From Campylobacter concisus (GTDB lineage: Bacteria > Campylobacterota > Campylobacteria > Campylobacterales > Campylobacteraceae): a DNA stretch of 64,000 nucleotides. Location of the stretch: contig NZ_CP012541.1 in assembly GCF_001298465.1 (NCBI RefSeq), forward strand, positions 248,001 through 312,000, written 5' to 3'. The notes under the pieces were generated by a model. The model ran no database searches and was not told where the DNA came from. It saw only the letters and a program-made list of their open reading frames with translations. Below, in pieces: positions 49,548 to 58,669 of this stretch (position 1 is its first letter; every line of letters begins with the position of its first letter). The translations under genes and the position numbers were made by a program.

Positions 49548-49991
49548 ATGAAAATTTTAAATGCTTTTTTTACAGGTATTATATTTGTCCTTGCTCCTAT
49601 TTTTACGCTATTTGTTGGAATTTACAACAACTACTTTTCTTACTATGGCATAAGCGAGTATTTTAATGTTATTTTTGTTGATAACGTGCCTTTCTTATGG
49701 CTTTTGCCCGTATTTTTTATATTTGGGTATTGCTTTTTTTACGCGCCTTTTAGAAAAATTTTTAGAGCCTTTTATTTAGTTTTGCTGATAGTTTGTGCTT
49801 TTAGTTGGTATCCTGACTTTGGACGCACTTTAGGAGAGAATTATTTTATGAGCAAATCGCTATCTTTAGAAGATATCTCATCAAATTTAGAAAATGAGCA
49901 AAAGACTGATGGAAAGATACTTTATGAAGGACGAAGAGAAATTTATTTTTTAAGAAGCGATAATAATAAAGTCGTTAAAATTTCAAAGTAA
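49548..49991 (+). CDS. Small membrane protein
   Basis: 147 aa from the ATG at 49548, chosen for the AAAGGAGAG upstream; an open frame from 49470 crosses the promoter. Three hydrophobic segments (about residues 5-27, 45-65 and 68-88), then a soluble, charged C-terminal domain of about 55 residues. Family not recognised; it stands alone behind its own promoter. Confidence 0.65.
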   Translation: MKILNAFFTGIIFVLAPIFTLFVGIYNNYFSYYGISEYFNVIFVDNVPFLWLLPVFFIFGYCFFYAPFRKIFRAFYLVLLIVCAFSWYPDFGRTLGENYFMSKSLSLEDISSNLENEQKTDGKILYEGRREIYFLRSDNNKVVKISK

Positions 49992-50040
49992 AGTTTTACC
50001 TTTATTTAGTTAAAATGGCATAAAAATTTAAAGGTTTAAA

Positions 50041-50592
50041 ATGCGTTTAAAACTCCCACACGTTCCGTATATTTCACATAAAATAGCAATAGATCTTCTA
50101 AATTGTGGTTTCGTAAGATTAAATAAAGGCATTGAGCCAATCGTATCAAAAACAAGCGAAATTTTAACAGTCGATATTCAAAAAGAAAGAGCTTTAGATG
50201 AGCGAGTAAATGAGCTTTTGGAGAAAAATGAAGATGAGATGCAAACTATGCAAATTGACCGCAAAAATATGTTTTGGCTCGTTAAAAAGAAGCTCGCAGG
50301 TGAATTTGATGTAATTTTAACCCACGAAGATAGATTTAGCAATATCGCTCACAAAGTGCTTGAAACTATTTGGAAGAGCGGTCTTGTTGATTATAATGTA
50401 TCTGAAAATCGCGTAAAAAATGTGATTTATAACTCAATAGATGAGTACTTAAAAAGCTATGAGAAGATAGAAGATGATGTCTATGAAATGATACAAAATT
50501 ATAAACATAAGCTAATCCCAGGAACTGATGAATATGATCTTGTCTTTGAGCGTTTATATCAAGATGAGCTTAAAAAAAGAGGCATGCTTTAA
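50041..50592 (+). CDS. DUF507 family protein
   Basis: 183 aa, all-helical and charged. LKLPHVPYISHKIAIDLLN at the start and EYDLVFERLYQDELKKRG at the end are typical of DUF507. Its neighbour carA overlaps the stop by one base, as in C. jejuni. Molecular function unknown. Confidence 0.85.
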   Translation: MRLKLPHVPYISHKIAIDLLNCGFVRLNKGIEPIVSKTSEILTVDIQKERALDERVNELLEKNEDEMQTMQIDRKNMFWLVKKKLAGEFDVILTHEDRFSNIAHKVLETIWKSGLVDYNVSENRVKNVIYNSIDEYLKSYEKIEDDVYEMIQNYKHKLIPGTDEYDLVFERLYQDELKKRGML

Positions 50593-51710
50593 TGAAAGCT
50601 TATATCTATATTGAAAATGGTGTTTTTTTAGAAGCAAAAGCTTTTGGTGCTCATGGTGAGTGTGCAGGTGAGCTCGTTTTTAATACCTCGATGACTGGCT
50701 ATGAAGAGATCATGAGCGATCCAAGCTATGCTGGTCAGTTTATCGTCTTTACGATGCCAGAAATAGGCATAGTAGGTATAAATGAAGATGATATGGAGAG
50801 TCTTAGAATTCATGCAAGTGGCGTTATAATGAGAAGCTACAACGAGACCCCGTCAAACTACCGCTCGCAAAAATCTTTGGGTAAATTTTTCGAAGAGCAG
50901 GGCAAATTTGGCGTTTATGACATTGATACTAGATACCTTACAAAGATGCTACGTGACGAGGGTGCGCTTATGGCCTATATTTCAACGCAAATAAGTGATA
51001 AAGATGAGCTAAAACGCAGGCTTGAAAGTAGCGGGCGCATCGAAAATATAAACTACGTAAAAACAGTTAGTGCGATGGATGAATATGAGCACAAAAGAGG
51101 TGCATGGGATAGAAATTTAAAGTCATATAAGCCGTTAAAAAGTATTGGTAAAAAGATAGCTGTTTTTGACTTTGGTGTAAAGAGAAATATCTTAAACGAG
51201 CTATGTGAAACTGGTCTTGAAGTCATTGTCGTGCCACACGACACTAAGGCTGAAATTTTGATAGAAAAATTTAAAAATGGCGAGATAAATGGGGTATTCT
51301 TATCAAATGGTCCTGGTGAGCCAAAAAATTTAAAGGCTGAAATAGGCGAGATCAAAAAGATGATAGAGGCTAGGATACCTATATTTGGCATTTGCCTTGG
51401 ACATCAGCTACTATCAAATGCCTTTGGATATGAGACATATAAGCTTAAATTTGGTCAGCACGGAGCAAATCACCCAGTGCTAAATTTAGAGACAAAAGCG
51501 ATCGAGATAACAACACAAAATCACAACTACAACGTACCTGAGAGTATCGCAGAAGTAGCTGTTGTGACTCATAGAAATTTATTTGACAACACGATCGAGG
51601 GTGTGAGATACAAAGACTATCCGATCTTTTCAGTTCAGCACCACCCAGAAGCAAGTGGTGGTCCAAGCGAGAGTAAATATATATTTAAGCAGTTTTTAGA
51701 AATTTTATAA
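50592..51710 (+). CDS. carA: Carbamoyl-phosphate synthase small chain
   Basis: 372 aa. Glutamine amidotransferase subunit that feeds ammonia to CarB. N-terminal CarA domain with NTSMTGYEEIMSDPSYAGQ; the class I triad Cys in FGICLGHQLL, and His and Glu in VQHHPEASGGP. Starts one base into the DUF507 stop. Confidence 0.97.
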   Translation: MKAYIYIENGVFLEAKAFGAHGECAGELVFNTSMTGYEEIMSDPSYAGQFIVFTMPEIGIVGINEDDMESLRIHASGVIMRSYNETPSNYRSQKSLGKFFEEQGKFGVYDIDTRYLTKMLRDEGALMAYISTQISDKDELKRRLESSGRIENINYVKTVSAMDEYEHKRGAWDRNLKSYKPLKSIGKKIAVFDFGVKRNILNELCETGLEVIVVPHDTKAEILIEKFKNGEINGVFLSNGPGEPKNLKAEIGEIKKMIEARIPIFGICLGHQLLSNAFGYETYKLKFGQHGANHPVLNLETKAIEITTQNHNYNVPESIAEVAVVTHRNLFDNTIEGVRYKDYPIFSVQHHPEASGGPSESKYIFKQFLEIL

Positions 51711-51711
51711 G

Positions 51712-52377
51712 ATGCAAAACATAAACCTTTACATGATTGTCTCAGTTGCATTTTTAAGTAGCTTTAGTCATTGTGTAGGTATGTGTAGTGGATTTTTAAG
51801 CTTACAGACTCTATTTTTTAAAGGCAAAAGTAAGAGAGAAATTCTAATGCTAAGCACACTTTATAGTCTAGCTAGAATTTTTGCTTATGTAGTTTTAGGA
51901 GCTTTGTTTGGCGCCTTTGGAGCTGTTATTAGCTTTAGCATGCAAGTAAGAGGTTTGATATTTTTCATAATTGGCTTAATGATCGCGTTTATCGGCATTG
52001 CCTTACTTTTTAGGGGCGAGCTTTTAAAATTTGTAGAGAATCAAAAGGTGCTTAATTTTGTAGTAAGAATTGCAAAAACAAGGATTCAAAAGAAAAATTT
52101 AGCAAATTTTTTATTACTTGGTTTTTTAAATGGCTTTTTGCCTTGTGGTGTGGTTTATTATTTTTTGGCACTTGGGATTTTAAGTGCAAATTTTATTAAT
52201 TCAGCTTTTATAATGCTTGTATTTGGTCTTTGTACATTGCCAGCCATGCTTTTAGCTAGCTTTGTATTTGGGATTTTAAATGAAAAATTTAAAGACATAA
52301 TGTTTAAGATTTCGGCTAGCATAATGATAATAAATGGAATTTATCTATCATTTTTAGGATATAGAGCAAATGCCTAA
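51712..52377 (+). CDS. TauE/SafE-type membrane protein (cbb3 assembly?)
   Basis: 221 aa, about six helices. SHCVGMCSGF near residue 20 and LPCGVVYYFLALG near residue 145 are the paired Cys motifs of the SafE subgroup (HCxGMC), often encoded with cytochrome oxidase genes and thought to handle copper or sulfur compounds. ATG lies one base after the carA stop. Position just upstream of the cbb3 cluster supports an oxidase-assembly role. Confidence 0.75.
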   Translation: MQNINLYMIVSVAFLSSFSHCVGMCSGFLSLQTLFFKGKSKREILMLSTLYSLARIFAYVVLGALFGAFGAVISFSMQVRGLIFFIIGLMIAFIGIALLFRGELLKFVENQKVLNFVVRIAKTRIQKKNLANFLLLGFLNGFLPCGVVYYFLALGILSANFINSAFIMLVFGLCTLPAMLLASFVFGILNEKFKDIMFKISASIMIINGIYLSFLGYRANA

Positions 52378-52458
52378 GATAGTTAAAGTAAGAGAGATAA
52401 TTGTTAATTGCGTCAAAATTTATGATGTTTGATAAATATAACCAAAAAGGAAGAATAA

Positions 52459-53142
52459 ATGAGCAAGATTCTTAATAATCTAACCGTTCTTATCGTTGAA
52501 AATGAGGGAGATGGTAAAAAAATAGTACAAGAAGTTATGCGAGATAAATTCGAAAAAGTTATCACTGCTCAAAATGGCGATGAAGGACTTAAGAAATTTA
52601 AAAAATATAATCCAAATATGGTTATAACAGACGTTTTTATGCCTATAATGAATGGCCTTGATATGGCTAAAAGCATTAAAGAAATTTCAAAAGATACACC
52701 TATTATAGTTTTTAGTACAAATAGTGAAAAAGAAACACTTCTGAAAGCGATAGATGTTGGTATTGATAAATACGTTTTAAAGCCGATTGATCTTGATGAT
52801 TTTTTAGTTACGTTAGAAAATGTCGCTAAAAATAAGATAGAAACAGCAAATATTATTCAGGTTACAAATGGATATAGTTTTAATAAAATAAAACGTGTGC
52901 TTATCAGAGATGGTATTGAAATTTCTCTTACAAAAAAAGAACTTGCTTTTATATCTTTACTCATAAAAAGACTTGGTACGCTTGTGCTTCACGATGAAAT
53001 AAAAAATGTTGTTTGGGTTGGTGAGAGCGTGACAGAGGCTGCTATTAGGACCTTTGTTAAACGTGTTAGAGATAAAGTCGGTAGTAATTTTATAAAAAAT
53101 GTTCCTGGACTTGGTTACAAAATAGATAGAAGACTCTCTTAG
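52459..53142 (+). CDS. OmpR-family response regulator (orphan)
   Basis: 227 aa. Receiver domain with phospho-Asp in TDVFMPIMNG (about residue 56) and Lys in YVLKPIDLDD; a C-terminal winged-helix DNA-binding domain (SLTKKELAFISLLIKR, RTFVKRVRDKVGSNFI, GLGYKI). AAGGAAG precedes ATG. No histidine kinase is adjacent. It directly precedes ccoN, so control of the oxidase operon is an open possibility. Confidence 0.9.
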   Translation: MSKILNNLTVLIVENEGDGKKIVQEVMRDKFEKVITAQNGDEGLKKFKKYNPNMVITDVFMPIMNGLDMAKSIKEISKDTPIIVFSTNSEKETLLKAIDVGIDKYVLKPIDLDDFLVTLENVAKNKIETANIIQVTNGYSFNKIKRVLIRDGIEISLTKKELAFISLLIKRLGTLVLHDEIKNVVWVGESVTEAAIRTFVKRVRDKVGSNFIKNVPGLGYKIDRRLS

Positions 53143-53189
53143 TAAAAGATAATTTATATTAATTAAGTCTTTTTATAGTTTTTCTACTC

Positions 53190-53195
53190 TAAAAT
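53190..53195 (+). promoter_or_regulatory. Possible -10 box for ccoNOQP
   Basis: TAAAAT 40 bases before the ccoN ATG; the ribosome binding site AGGAGG is unusually strong. Confidence 0.35.
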
Positions 53196-53234
53196 AACCG
53201 AAAATTAATATAAATTTAACTAGGAGGAAAATTT

Positions 53235-54722
53235 ATGCGACCATCCCAGTTGCTACATTATGATTATAGTGTGGCAAAACTCTTTATGTTTTCCACGATA
53301 TTTTTTGGTATTGTTGGCATGGCTATTGGTGTTTTGGTGGCTTTTCAGCTTGCCTGTCCTGATCTAAACTATATAGCTGGTGAGTATTCGGCCTTTGGAA
53401 GGTTGCGTCCTCTTCATACCAATGGCATTATATTTGGTTTTATGCTTTCAGGTATTTTTTCTACTTGGTACTATATCGGACAGCGTGTTTTAAAAGTTTC
53501 AATGAGTGAGTCGCCATTTTTGATGTTCATTGGTAAGCTTCATTTTTGGCTTTATATATTTGTTATGATTCTAGCTGTTGTGACGCTTTTTATGGGCGAG
53601 AGTACATCTAAGGAGTATGCCGAGCTCGAGTGGCCACTAGATATTGCAGTAGTAGTAGTCTGGGTGCTTTGGGGTGTTAGTATATTTGGACTTATTGGTA
53701 TACGCCGCGAGAAAACACTTTACATCTCAGTTTGGTATTACATTGCTACATTTCTTGGCGTTGCCATGCTTTATCTATTTAATAACATGGAAATTCCAAC
53801 AAGGCTAGTTAGTGGATATGGCTCATGGCTACACTCAGTTTCGATGTATGCTGGCTCTAATGATGCTTTGGTTCAGTGGTGGTACGGTCACAACGCAGTT
53901 GCATTTGTATTTACAGTAGCGATCATTGCCCAAATTTATTATTTCTTACCAAAAGAGAGCGGACAGCCAATATTTTCTTATAAGCTTTCGTTATTTTCAT
54001 TCTGGGGCCTTATGTTTATCTATCTTTGGGCTGGCGGTCACCACCTAATATATACTGCTGTGCCTGATTGGATGCAGACTATGGGTTCGGTTTTTTCTAT
54101 TGTTTTGATTTTACCTTCTTGGGGTTCAGCTATTAATATGCTTCTTACAATGAAAGGCGAATGGACACAACTTCGCGAGAGCCCGCTTATTAAATTTATG
54201 ATCCTAGCTTCAACTTTTTATATGTTTTCAACTCTTGAAGGCCCTATCTTAGCCATCAAATCTGTAAATGCACTGGCTCACTATACTGACTGGGTGCCAG
54301 GACACGTACATGATGGCGCACTTGGCTGGGTTGGTTTTATGACTATGGCAGCACTTTATCATATGACGCCACGTGTCTTTAAGCGCGAAATTTATTCAAA
54401 ATCCTTAATGGAAGCTCAATTTTGGATACAAACAACAGGTATCGTTTTATACTTTGCTTCGATGTGGATTGCTGGTATTACGCAAGGTATGATGTGGAGA
54501 GCAACTGATAGCTATGGAAATTTACTCTACTCATTTATTGATACTGTTGTAGTGCTTATACCTTATTATTACATTAGAGCTATTGGTGGACTTTTATATT
54601 TGATTGGCTTTTTGATGTTTGCTTACAATATCTACAAATCAACTTCTGCTAAAGCTATTTTGGTAGAGCCAAAAAGTGCAACGCCTATGGGCGGTGCTAA
54701 AGCCAATGCGGAGGTGATGTGA
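53235..54722 (+). CDS. ccoN: cbb3-type cytochrome c oxidase subunit I
   Basis: 495 aa, about 12 membrane helices. Haem and copper ligand histidines lie in RLRPLHTNGII, WWYGHNAVAFVF, AGGHHLIYTAVPDW and VPGHVHDGALGW. Catalytic subunit of the high-affinity terminal oxidase used under low oxygen. A consensus AGGAGG drives translation. Overlaps ccoO (TGATG). Confidence 0.97.
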   Translation: MRPSQLLHYDYSVAKLFMFSTIFFGIVGMAIGVLVAFQLACPDLNYIAGEYSAFGRLRPLHTNGIIFGFMLSGIFSTWYYIGQRVLKVSMSESPFLMFIGKLHFWLYIFVMILAVVTLFMGESTSKEYAELEWPLDIAVVVVWVLWGVSIFGLIGIRREKTLYISVWYYIATFLGVAMLYLFNNMEIPTRLVSGYGSWLHSVSMYAGSNDALVQWWYGHNAVAFVFTVAIIAQIYYFLPKESGQPIFSYKLSLFSFWGLMFIYLWAGGHHLIYTAVPDWMQTMGSVFSIVLILPSWGSAINMLLTMKGEWTQLRESPLIKFMILASTFYMFSTLEGPILAIKSVNALAHYTDWVPGHVHDGALGWVGFMTMAALYHMTPRVFKREIYSKSLMEAQFWIQTTGIVLYFASMWIAGITQGMMWRATDSYGNLLYSFIDTVVVLIPYYYIRAIGGLLYLIGFLMFAYNIYKSTSAKAILVEPKSATPMGGAKANAEVM

Positions 54723-55387
54723 TGTTTGCTTGGTTAGAAAAAAATCCATTCTTTTTTGCAGTTTGCGTCTTTATCGTCATAGCTTATGCTGGCGTGGTAG
54801 AAATTTTACCTGACTTTGCAAATAGAGCTAGACCACTTGAGGGTACAAAACCTTATACAGTTTTAGAGCTTGCTGGAAAAAATATATATATACAAAATGG
54901 TTGCAATACTTGTCACTCACAGATGATACGTCCGTTTAAAGCAGAGACTGATAGATACGGCATGTACTCACTAAGTGGCGAATTTGCTTATGATCGTCCT
55001 CATCTTTGGGGTTCAAAAAGAACGGGCCCAGATCTTATGCGTGTGGGTAATTATAGAACAACAGATTGGCATGAAAATCACATGCTAAATCCAGCCTCTG
55101 TAGTGCCAGGCTCGATCATGCCAGCATATCCATTTTTATTTAAGAAAAATGCTGACATAGAGACTGCTTACGCTGAAGCACTAACTGTTAAAAAGGTTTT
55201 TAACACACCTTATGATGAGAAAGATATGCCAGCTCTTGGTACTTTTGAGCAAGCAAATGCTAACGTGAAAGAGCAGGCTGCAAGTATCGTTGAAAATATG
55301 AAAGATGAGCAAGTAAAAAGTGCTTTTGCAAAGGGTGAAATTCGCCAGATCGTGGCACTTATCGCCTATCTAAATAGCCTAAAATAG
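54722..55387 (+). CDS. ccoO: cbb3-type cytochrome c oxidase subunit II
   Basis: 221 aa. One N-terminal helix and one haem c site, CNTCHSQMIRPF. MRVGNYRTTDWH and the distal Met in PGSIMPAYPFL are typical. ATG at 54722 overlaps the ccoN stop. Confidence 0.97.
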   Translation: MFAWLEKNPFFFAVCVFIVIAYAGVVEILPDFANRARPLEGTKPYTVLELAGKNIYIQNGCNTCHSQMIRPFKAETDRYGMYSLSGEFAYDRPHLWGSKRTGPDLMRVGNYRTTDWHENHMLNPASVVPGSIMPAYPFLFKKNADIETAYAEALTVKKVFNTPYDEKDMPALGTFEQANANVKEQAASIVENMKDEQVKSAFAKGEIRQIVALIAYLNSLK

Positions 55388-55396
55388 GAGTTAATA

Positions 55397-55606
55397 ATGG
55401 ATATTAGAGAACTTCAAGCTTATGGCTATTTTATTTTGACAGCATTCTTAGCTATCACTTTGTACGCTTATTTTTTTCATCTTTACAAAAGTGAAAAGCA
55501 AGGTAGAAGAAATTATGAGAAATATTCGAAATTAGCCCTAGATGATGAGATCGGAAGTAAAATTTTAGAGCAAAAGGCTACAAAGGAGAGCGTATGCAAT
55601 GGCTAA
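55397..55606 (+). CDS. ccoQ: cbb3 oxidase subunit CcoQ
   Basis: 69 aa with one helix (about residues 9-27) and a charged cytoplasmic tail, in the usual place between ccoO and ccoP. AGGAG upstream. Overlaps ccoP by 13 bases. Confidence 0.85.
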   Translation: MDIRELQAYGYFILTAFLAITLYAYFFHLYKSEKQGRRNYEKYSKLALDDEIGSKILEQKATKESVCNG

Positions 55607-56457
55607 ATTTAGAAGATAATATAAATTTACTTGCGTTAATAGGTGCCATCTTAATTATCGTACTAACTGTCGTTGTAGCTGGCAAGTATGTTGGTCAAAT
55701 GAAAGTTAAAAAAGATGAAAGCGTAGAACTTAGCGAGCATAACTGGGATGGGATAGGCGAGTATAAAAATCCAGTTCCATTTGGTTGGGCAGTAGTTTTT
55801 TTACTAACGCTTGTTTGGGCGATTTGGTATTATTTACTTGGTTATCCACTAAATTCTTACTCACAAATCGGTGAATATAATAAAGAGGTAAAAGAGGCAA
55901 ACGCTAAATTTGAAAAAGAGTATTCAAACCCAAGCAAAGAAACGCTTCACGCTATGGGAGAGAGCGTATTTTTGGTGCAATGCTCAGCATGTCATGGCAT
56001 CACAGGCGATGGCATTGGTGGCAAAGCTGCAAATTTACAAATTTGGGGTAGCGAACAAGGAATAGTTGATACGATACTAAATGGCTCAAAAGGGCTTGAT
56101 TATCCTATGGGTGAGATGCCAGCAGGGCTAGCTGATGCTGATGGAGCAAAGGCTATCGCAGCTTATGTTGCAAAAGAGATAAGTGCTATAAAAAGTACAA
56201 AAAATGAAAATTTAGTAGCTATGGGAAAAGAGCTTTACGTAGCTTGTGCAGCTTGTCACGGAGATGATGGCAAAGGCATGGATGGTATGTCGGCTGATAT
56301 TAGTAAATATGGTTCAAGTGAGTTCATCGTAGATGTACTAAATCGTGGTAAAAACGGCAACATCGGTGTTATGCCTAAATTTAATGATGGTAGATTAAAC
56401 GAGATACAACAAAAAGCAGTTGGCGAATATGTCATATCGCTATCAAAGGGCGAATAA
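55594..56457 (+). CDS. ccoP: cbb3-type cytochrome c oxidase subunit III
   Basis: 287 aa. Two N-terminal helices (about residues 8-28 and 64-84) with HNWDGIGEYKNPVPFGW, then two cytochrome c domains with CSACHGITGDG and CAACHGDDGKG. Electron entry subunit of the oxidase. Start overlaps ccoQ with AAGGAGAG upstream. Confidence 0.97.
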   Translation: MQWLNLEDNINLLALIGAILIIVLTVVVAGKYVGQMKVKKDESVELSEHNWDGIGEYKNPVPFGWAVVFLLTLVWAIWYYLLGYPLNSYSQIGEYNKEVKEANAKFEKEYSNPSKETLHAMGESVFLVQCSACHGITGDGIGGKAANLQIWGSEQGIVDTILNGSKGLDYPMGEMPAGLADADGAKAIAAYVAKEISAIKSTKNENLVAMGKELYVACAACHGDDGKGMDGMSADISKYGSSEFIVDVLNRGKNGNIGVMPKFNDGRLNEIQQKAVGEYVISLSKGE

Positions 56458-56669
56458 TGGAAAATAAAAATAGAAACATCTTTGCTTTAAATGGCATTAG
56501 CGGTTATTTGGTGGCAGTTTTGCTTTTGCTATCTATCCTTGGTGTACTTACTTATATTGGTATTGGCTTGCAAAAAGATGTAGCAACCAAGCCTTACTCA
56601 TTAAAAGATGCAAGTAGCATTGAGATGAAGAGCGTTGATAACGCTAAACACGTCATTATAAAGGAGTAG
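56457..56669 (+). CDS. DUF4006 family small membrane protein
   Basis: 70 aa. One helix (about residues 17-38) and a short exported tail. FALNGISGYLVAV at the N-terminus fits DUF4006, found beside cbb3 genes in epsilonproteobacteria. Overlaps the ccoP stop by one base. Confidence 0.8.
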   Translation: MENKNRNIFALNGISGYLVAVLLLLSILGVLTYIGIGLQKDVATKPYSLKDASSIEMKSVDNAKHVIIKE

Positions 56670-56671
56670 TG

Positions 56672-56773
56672 ATGCTAAGCATAATAGAAAAAGCCATAAT
56701 CTTGCTTATAGTTGTTGCAGGAGCTATTTGTGCGTGGTCAGTGCTTACATCAAACCACCTTTTTGTAGGCTAG
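56672..56773 (+). CDS. 33-residue single-helix ORF in the cbb3 cluster
   Basis: ATG at 56672 to TAG at 56771-56773, with AAGGAG seven bases upstream. It encodes MLSIIEKAIILLIVVAGAIC followed by 13 residues ending NHLFVG: one membrane helix and almost nothing else. It starts two bases after the DUF4006 stop and ends two bases before the next gene's GTG, so it fills the gap exactly. Small oxidase subunits of this kind (CcoM/CydX-like) are known elsewhere; homology is not claimed. Confidence 0.6.
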   Translation: MLSIIEKAIILLIVVAGAICAWSVLTSNHLFVG

Positions 56774-56775
56774 GT

Positions 56776-57345
56776 GTGAGAAAATTTATACTCATTTTTA
56801 TATTTTTGCTCTCACAAAGTTTGGCTTTGGGAGCAAATTTTGTGATAAATAATGATGAAATTCTAAGCCAAAAAGTAAGTGTAAAGCTAAATGAGATCGG
56901 CAGTGAGCTTTACGCAAAAAGCGGTATAAATTTAGTAGTTGGCGTATATAAAGATGGTGAGCTGGAAGCTCTTTTTAAAGATCAAAACCTTAGCTCGCCT
57001 TATGCTTTTTTACTGCTTATAAAAGGCAAAAAGAAAGTAGAAATTTTTGCCGATGCTAATACTTCAAAGCTTTTTAATAAAGAACAAATTTTAAGTGTAA
57101 ATCCAGAATCAGGAACGATAATTCCTATTTTGGTTTCTAAAAATGGCAAAGATGTCTATAATGCTGCTATATTAAATGGCTACGCTGATATTGCCGAGCA
57201 AATCGCATCTAGCTTAAATTTACAGCTTGAAAGTAGTGTTGGAAATTCAAATAAAACTACGTTAAATTTTTTAAGATTTTTCATATATGGCTTGGTTGCA
57301 TTTTTTATAATTGTTATCTTTTATAAAAAGGTAAAAAATGGATAA
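56776..57345 (+). CDS. Exported TPM-like protein
   Basis: 189 aa from GTG at 56776 (VRKFILIFIFLL), chosen because a signal peptide follows at once and the longer frame from 56728 overlaps the mini-ORF. The middle (KSGINLVVGVYKDG, FLLLIKGKKKVEIF) resembles a TPM (YgcG-type) domain; a C-terminal helix (about residues 165-183) anchors it. In the cbb3 operon; function unknown. Confidence 0.7.
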   Translation: MRKFILIFIFLLSQSLALGANFVINNDEILSQKVSVKLNEIGSELYAKSGINLVVGVYKDGELEALFKDQNLSSPYAFLLLIKGKKKVEIFADANTSKLFNKEQILSVNPESGTIIPILVSKNGKDVYNAAILNGYADIAEQIASSLNLQLESSVGNSNKTTLNFLRFFIYGLVAFFIIVIFYKKVKNG

Positions 57346-57808
57346 AAAAACCTTTTGGCCTTATGCTATCGTACTTAGCTTCATTGCTATCATTATCGCT
57401 TGCGCAGTAACGATCATCATAGCACTGAAACATCCAGTCGAAATGGATAGCTCTTATATGCAAAGCTACCAAAATGTCGATGAAAACATAACCTTTATCA
57501 AAGAGAGTGAAAAACGTTTTGATGAGAAATTTGATCTAAAATTTGAGCCAAATTTTAATGCTCTAAATGCTAAGTTTAAATTTCATCCAACTCCTAAAAA
57601 AGGAGAAATTTCAGCTTTAAAATATGAAATTTTACTCACTCGCCCACAGACAAATAAAGAAAATAAAATTTTAAGAGCTTCATGGCAAGAAAATGATCTA
57701 GTAAGCGAAGAAACAAGTCTAAAAGAAGGCAGGTGGCAGCTACTTTTAAGGCTAAGTGACACTAATGATACAAGGTATTATAAATTTGACCTTAATGTCA
57801 CAAAATGA
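57338..57808 (+). CDS. FixH-like cbb3 accessory protein
   Basis: 156 aa. One N-terminal helix (FWPYAIVLSFIAIIIACAV), then a small exported beta domain with KEGRWQLLLRLSD near the end, the usual FixH/CcoH plan. Overlaps the preceding gene by eight bases, last gene of the oxidase cluster. Family call by layout and position. Confidence 0.72.
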   Translation: MDKKTFWPYAIVLSFIAIIIACAVTIIIALKHPVEMDSSYMQSYQNVDENITFIKESEKRFDEKFDLKFEPNFNALNAKFKFHPTPKKGEISALKYEILLTRPQTNKENKILRASWQENDLVSEETSLKEGRWQLLLRLSDTNDTRYYKFDLNVTK

Positions 57809-57931
57809 TCTTAAAATCGCAGCTTTGGTATCTAAGAAAGATCTCAAAGCCAGATTTAAATTTTAATAAACTAATCTTTTTGGCTAAATCTAAAACCAAG
57901 TTGCTAAGTTCTTATCAAATAAAGCTATAAA

Positions 57932-58519
57932 TCAAATCTCTTTAAATCCAAAATTTAATCCCAAACGCTCGCAAGTGCCGACATATTCTTTAAATTTATA
58001 GATTAGTGGATGCCATTTTTGCGTATCTATCTTTTCATCTTTTAGTAAATTTTCATCTACAAAAATGCCTGTAATCTTGCAAGTAACGATGCTAAACCAC
58101 TCTTTTAACTCTATCTTTTCTACAACCGTTTCTATCTGTATCTTGCACTCTTTTATCCTGACGGTTTTTGCATTTATGCCAGGTTCTTTGCTGAGATTTG
58201 CTACCTTAAATTTGTCGTGCTCGTAGGTGTAGCCAAGATTCTTTTTTTCTTCTGGCACGTCACTATCACCAGTTAGTTTTTCCATTTTTTGCACAGCTTC
58301 TAGCAGACTCTCATCACATAAATTTAGCGTGATATCTGAACCATTTTTGATATTTTTAAAGCCTTGATTTTCAATGCCTATGCCAAGCACCACTGTATTT
58401 CCTAACGTCCAAGAGGATGAAAGCACTGTGATATCATCGTTTGCATTTTTATCTTTTGTGGTGGCTAGCAAAACCGGAAAGCCGTAGTAAAAACCTTGTC
58501 TGTTTAACTCTTTATGCAT
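57932..58519 (-). CDS. Flavin reductase family protein
   Basis: 195 aa, FMN-binding split-barrel type: YYGFPVLLATTKDKNANDD, SSSWTLGNTVVLGIG and NGSDITLNLCDESLL. The likely cofactor is FMN; the partner is unknown. GGAGCG precedes ATG. It stands alone between the cbb3 cluster and addB, on the other strand. Confidence 0.8.
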   Translation of the reverse strand: MHKELNRQGFYYGFPVLLATTKDKNANDDITVLSSSWTLGNTVVLGIGIENQGFKNIKNGSDITLNLCDESLLEAVQKMEKLTGDSDVPEEKKNLGYTYEHDKFKVANLSKEPGINAKTVRIKECKIQIETVVEKIELKEWFSIVTCKITGIFVDENLLKDEKIDTQKWHPLIYKFKEYVGTCERLGLNFGFKEI

Positions 58520-58669
58520 TTTCGCTCCTTTTTTGTGATTGTAGCTTTTGGCTCTTTAAGGCTTAAAATTTTAATGTATTTAGATAAAAATTTAAAGCTT
58601 TAGCTAAGCGTAAAAAGCGCTCTTTTATCAGCATTTAGCTATCATTGCTTAAAAATTTAAGAGAGAAAA

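Noticed and set aside
57850-57905. Permuted inverted repeat between the FixH-like and flavin reductase genes
   Set aside because: Pairing is imperfect and the arms do not form a proper stem; no T run in the right place.
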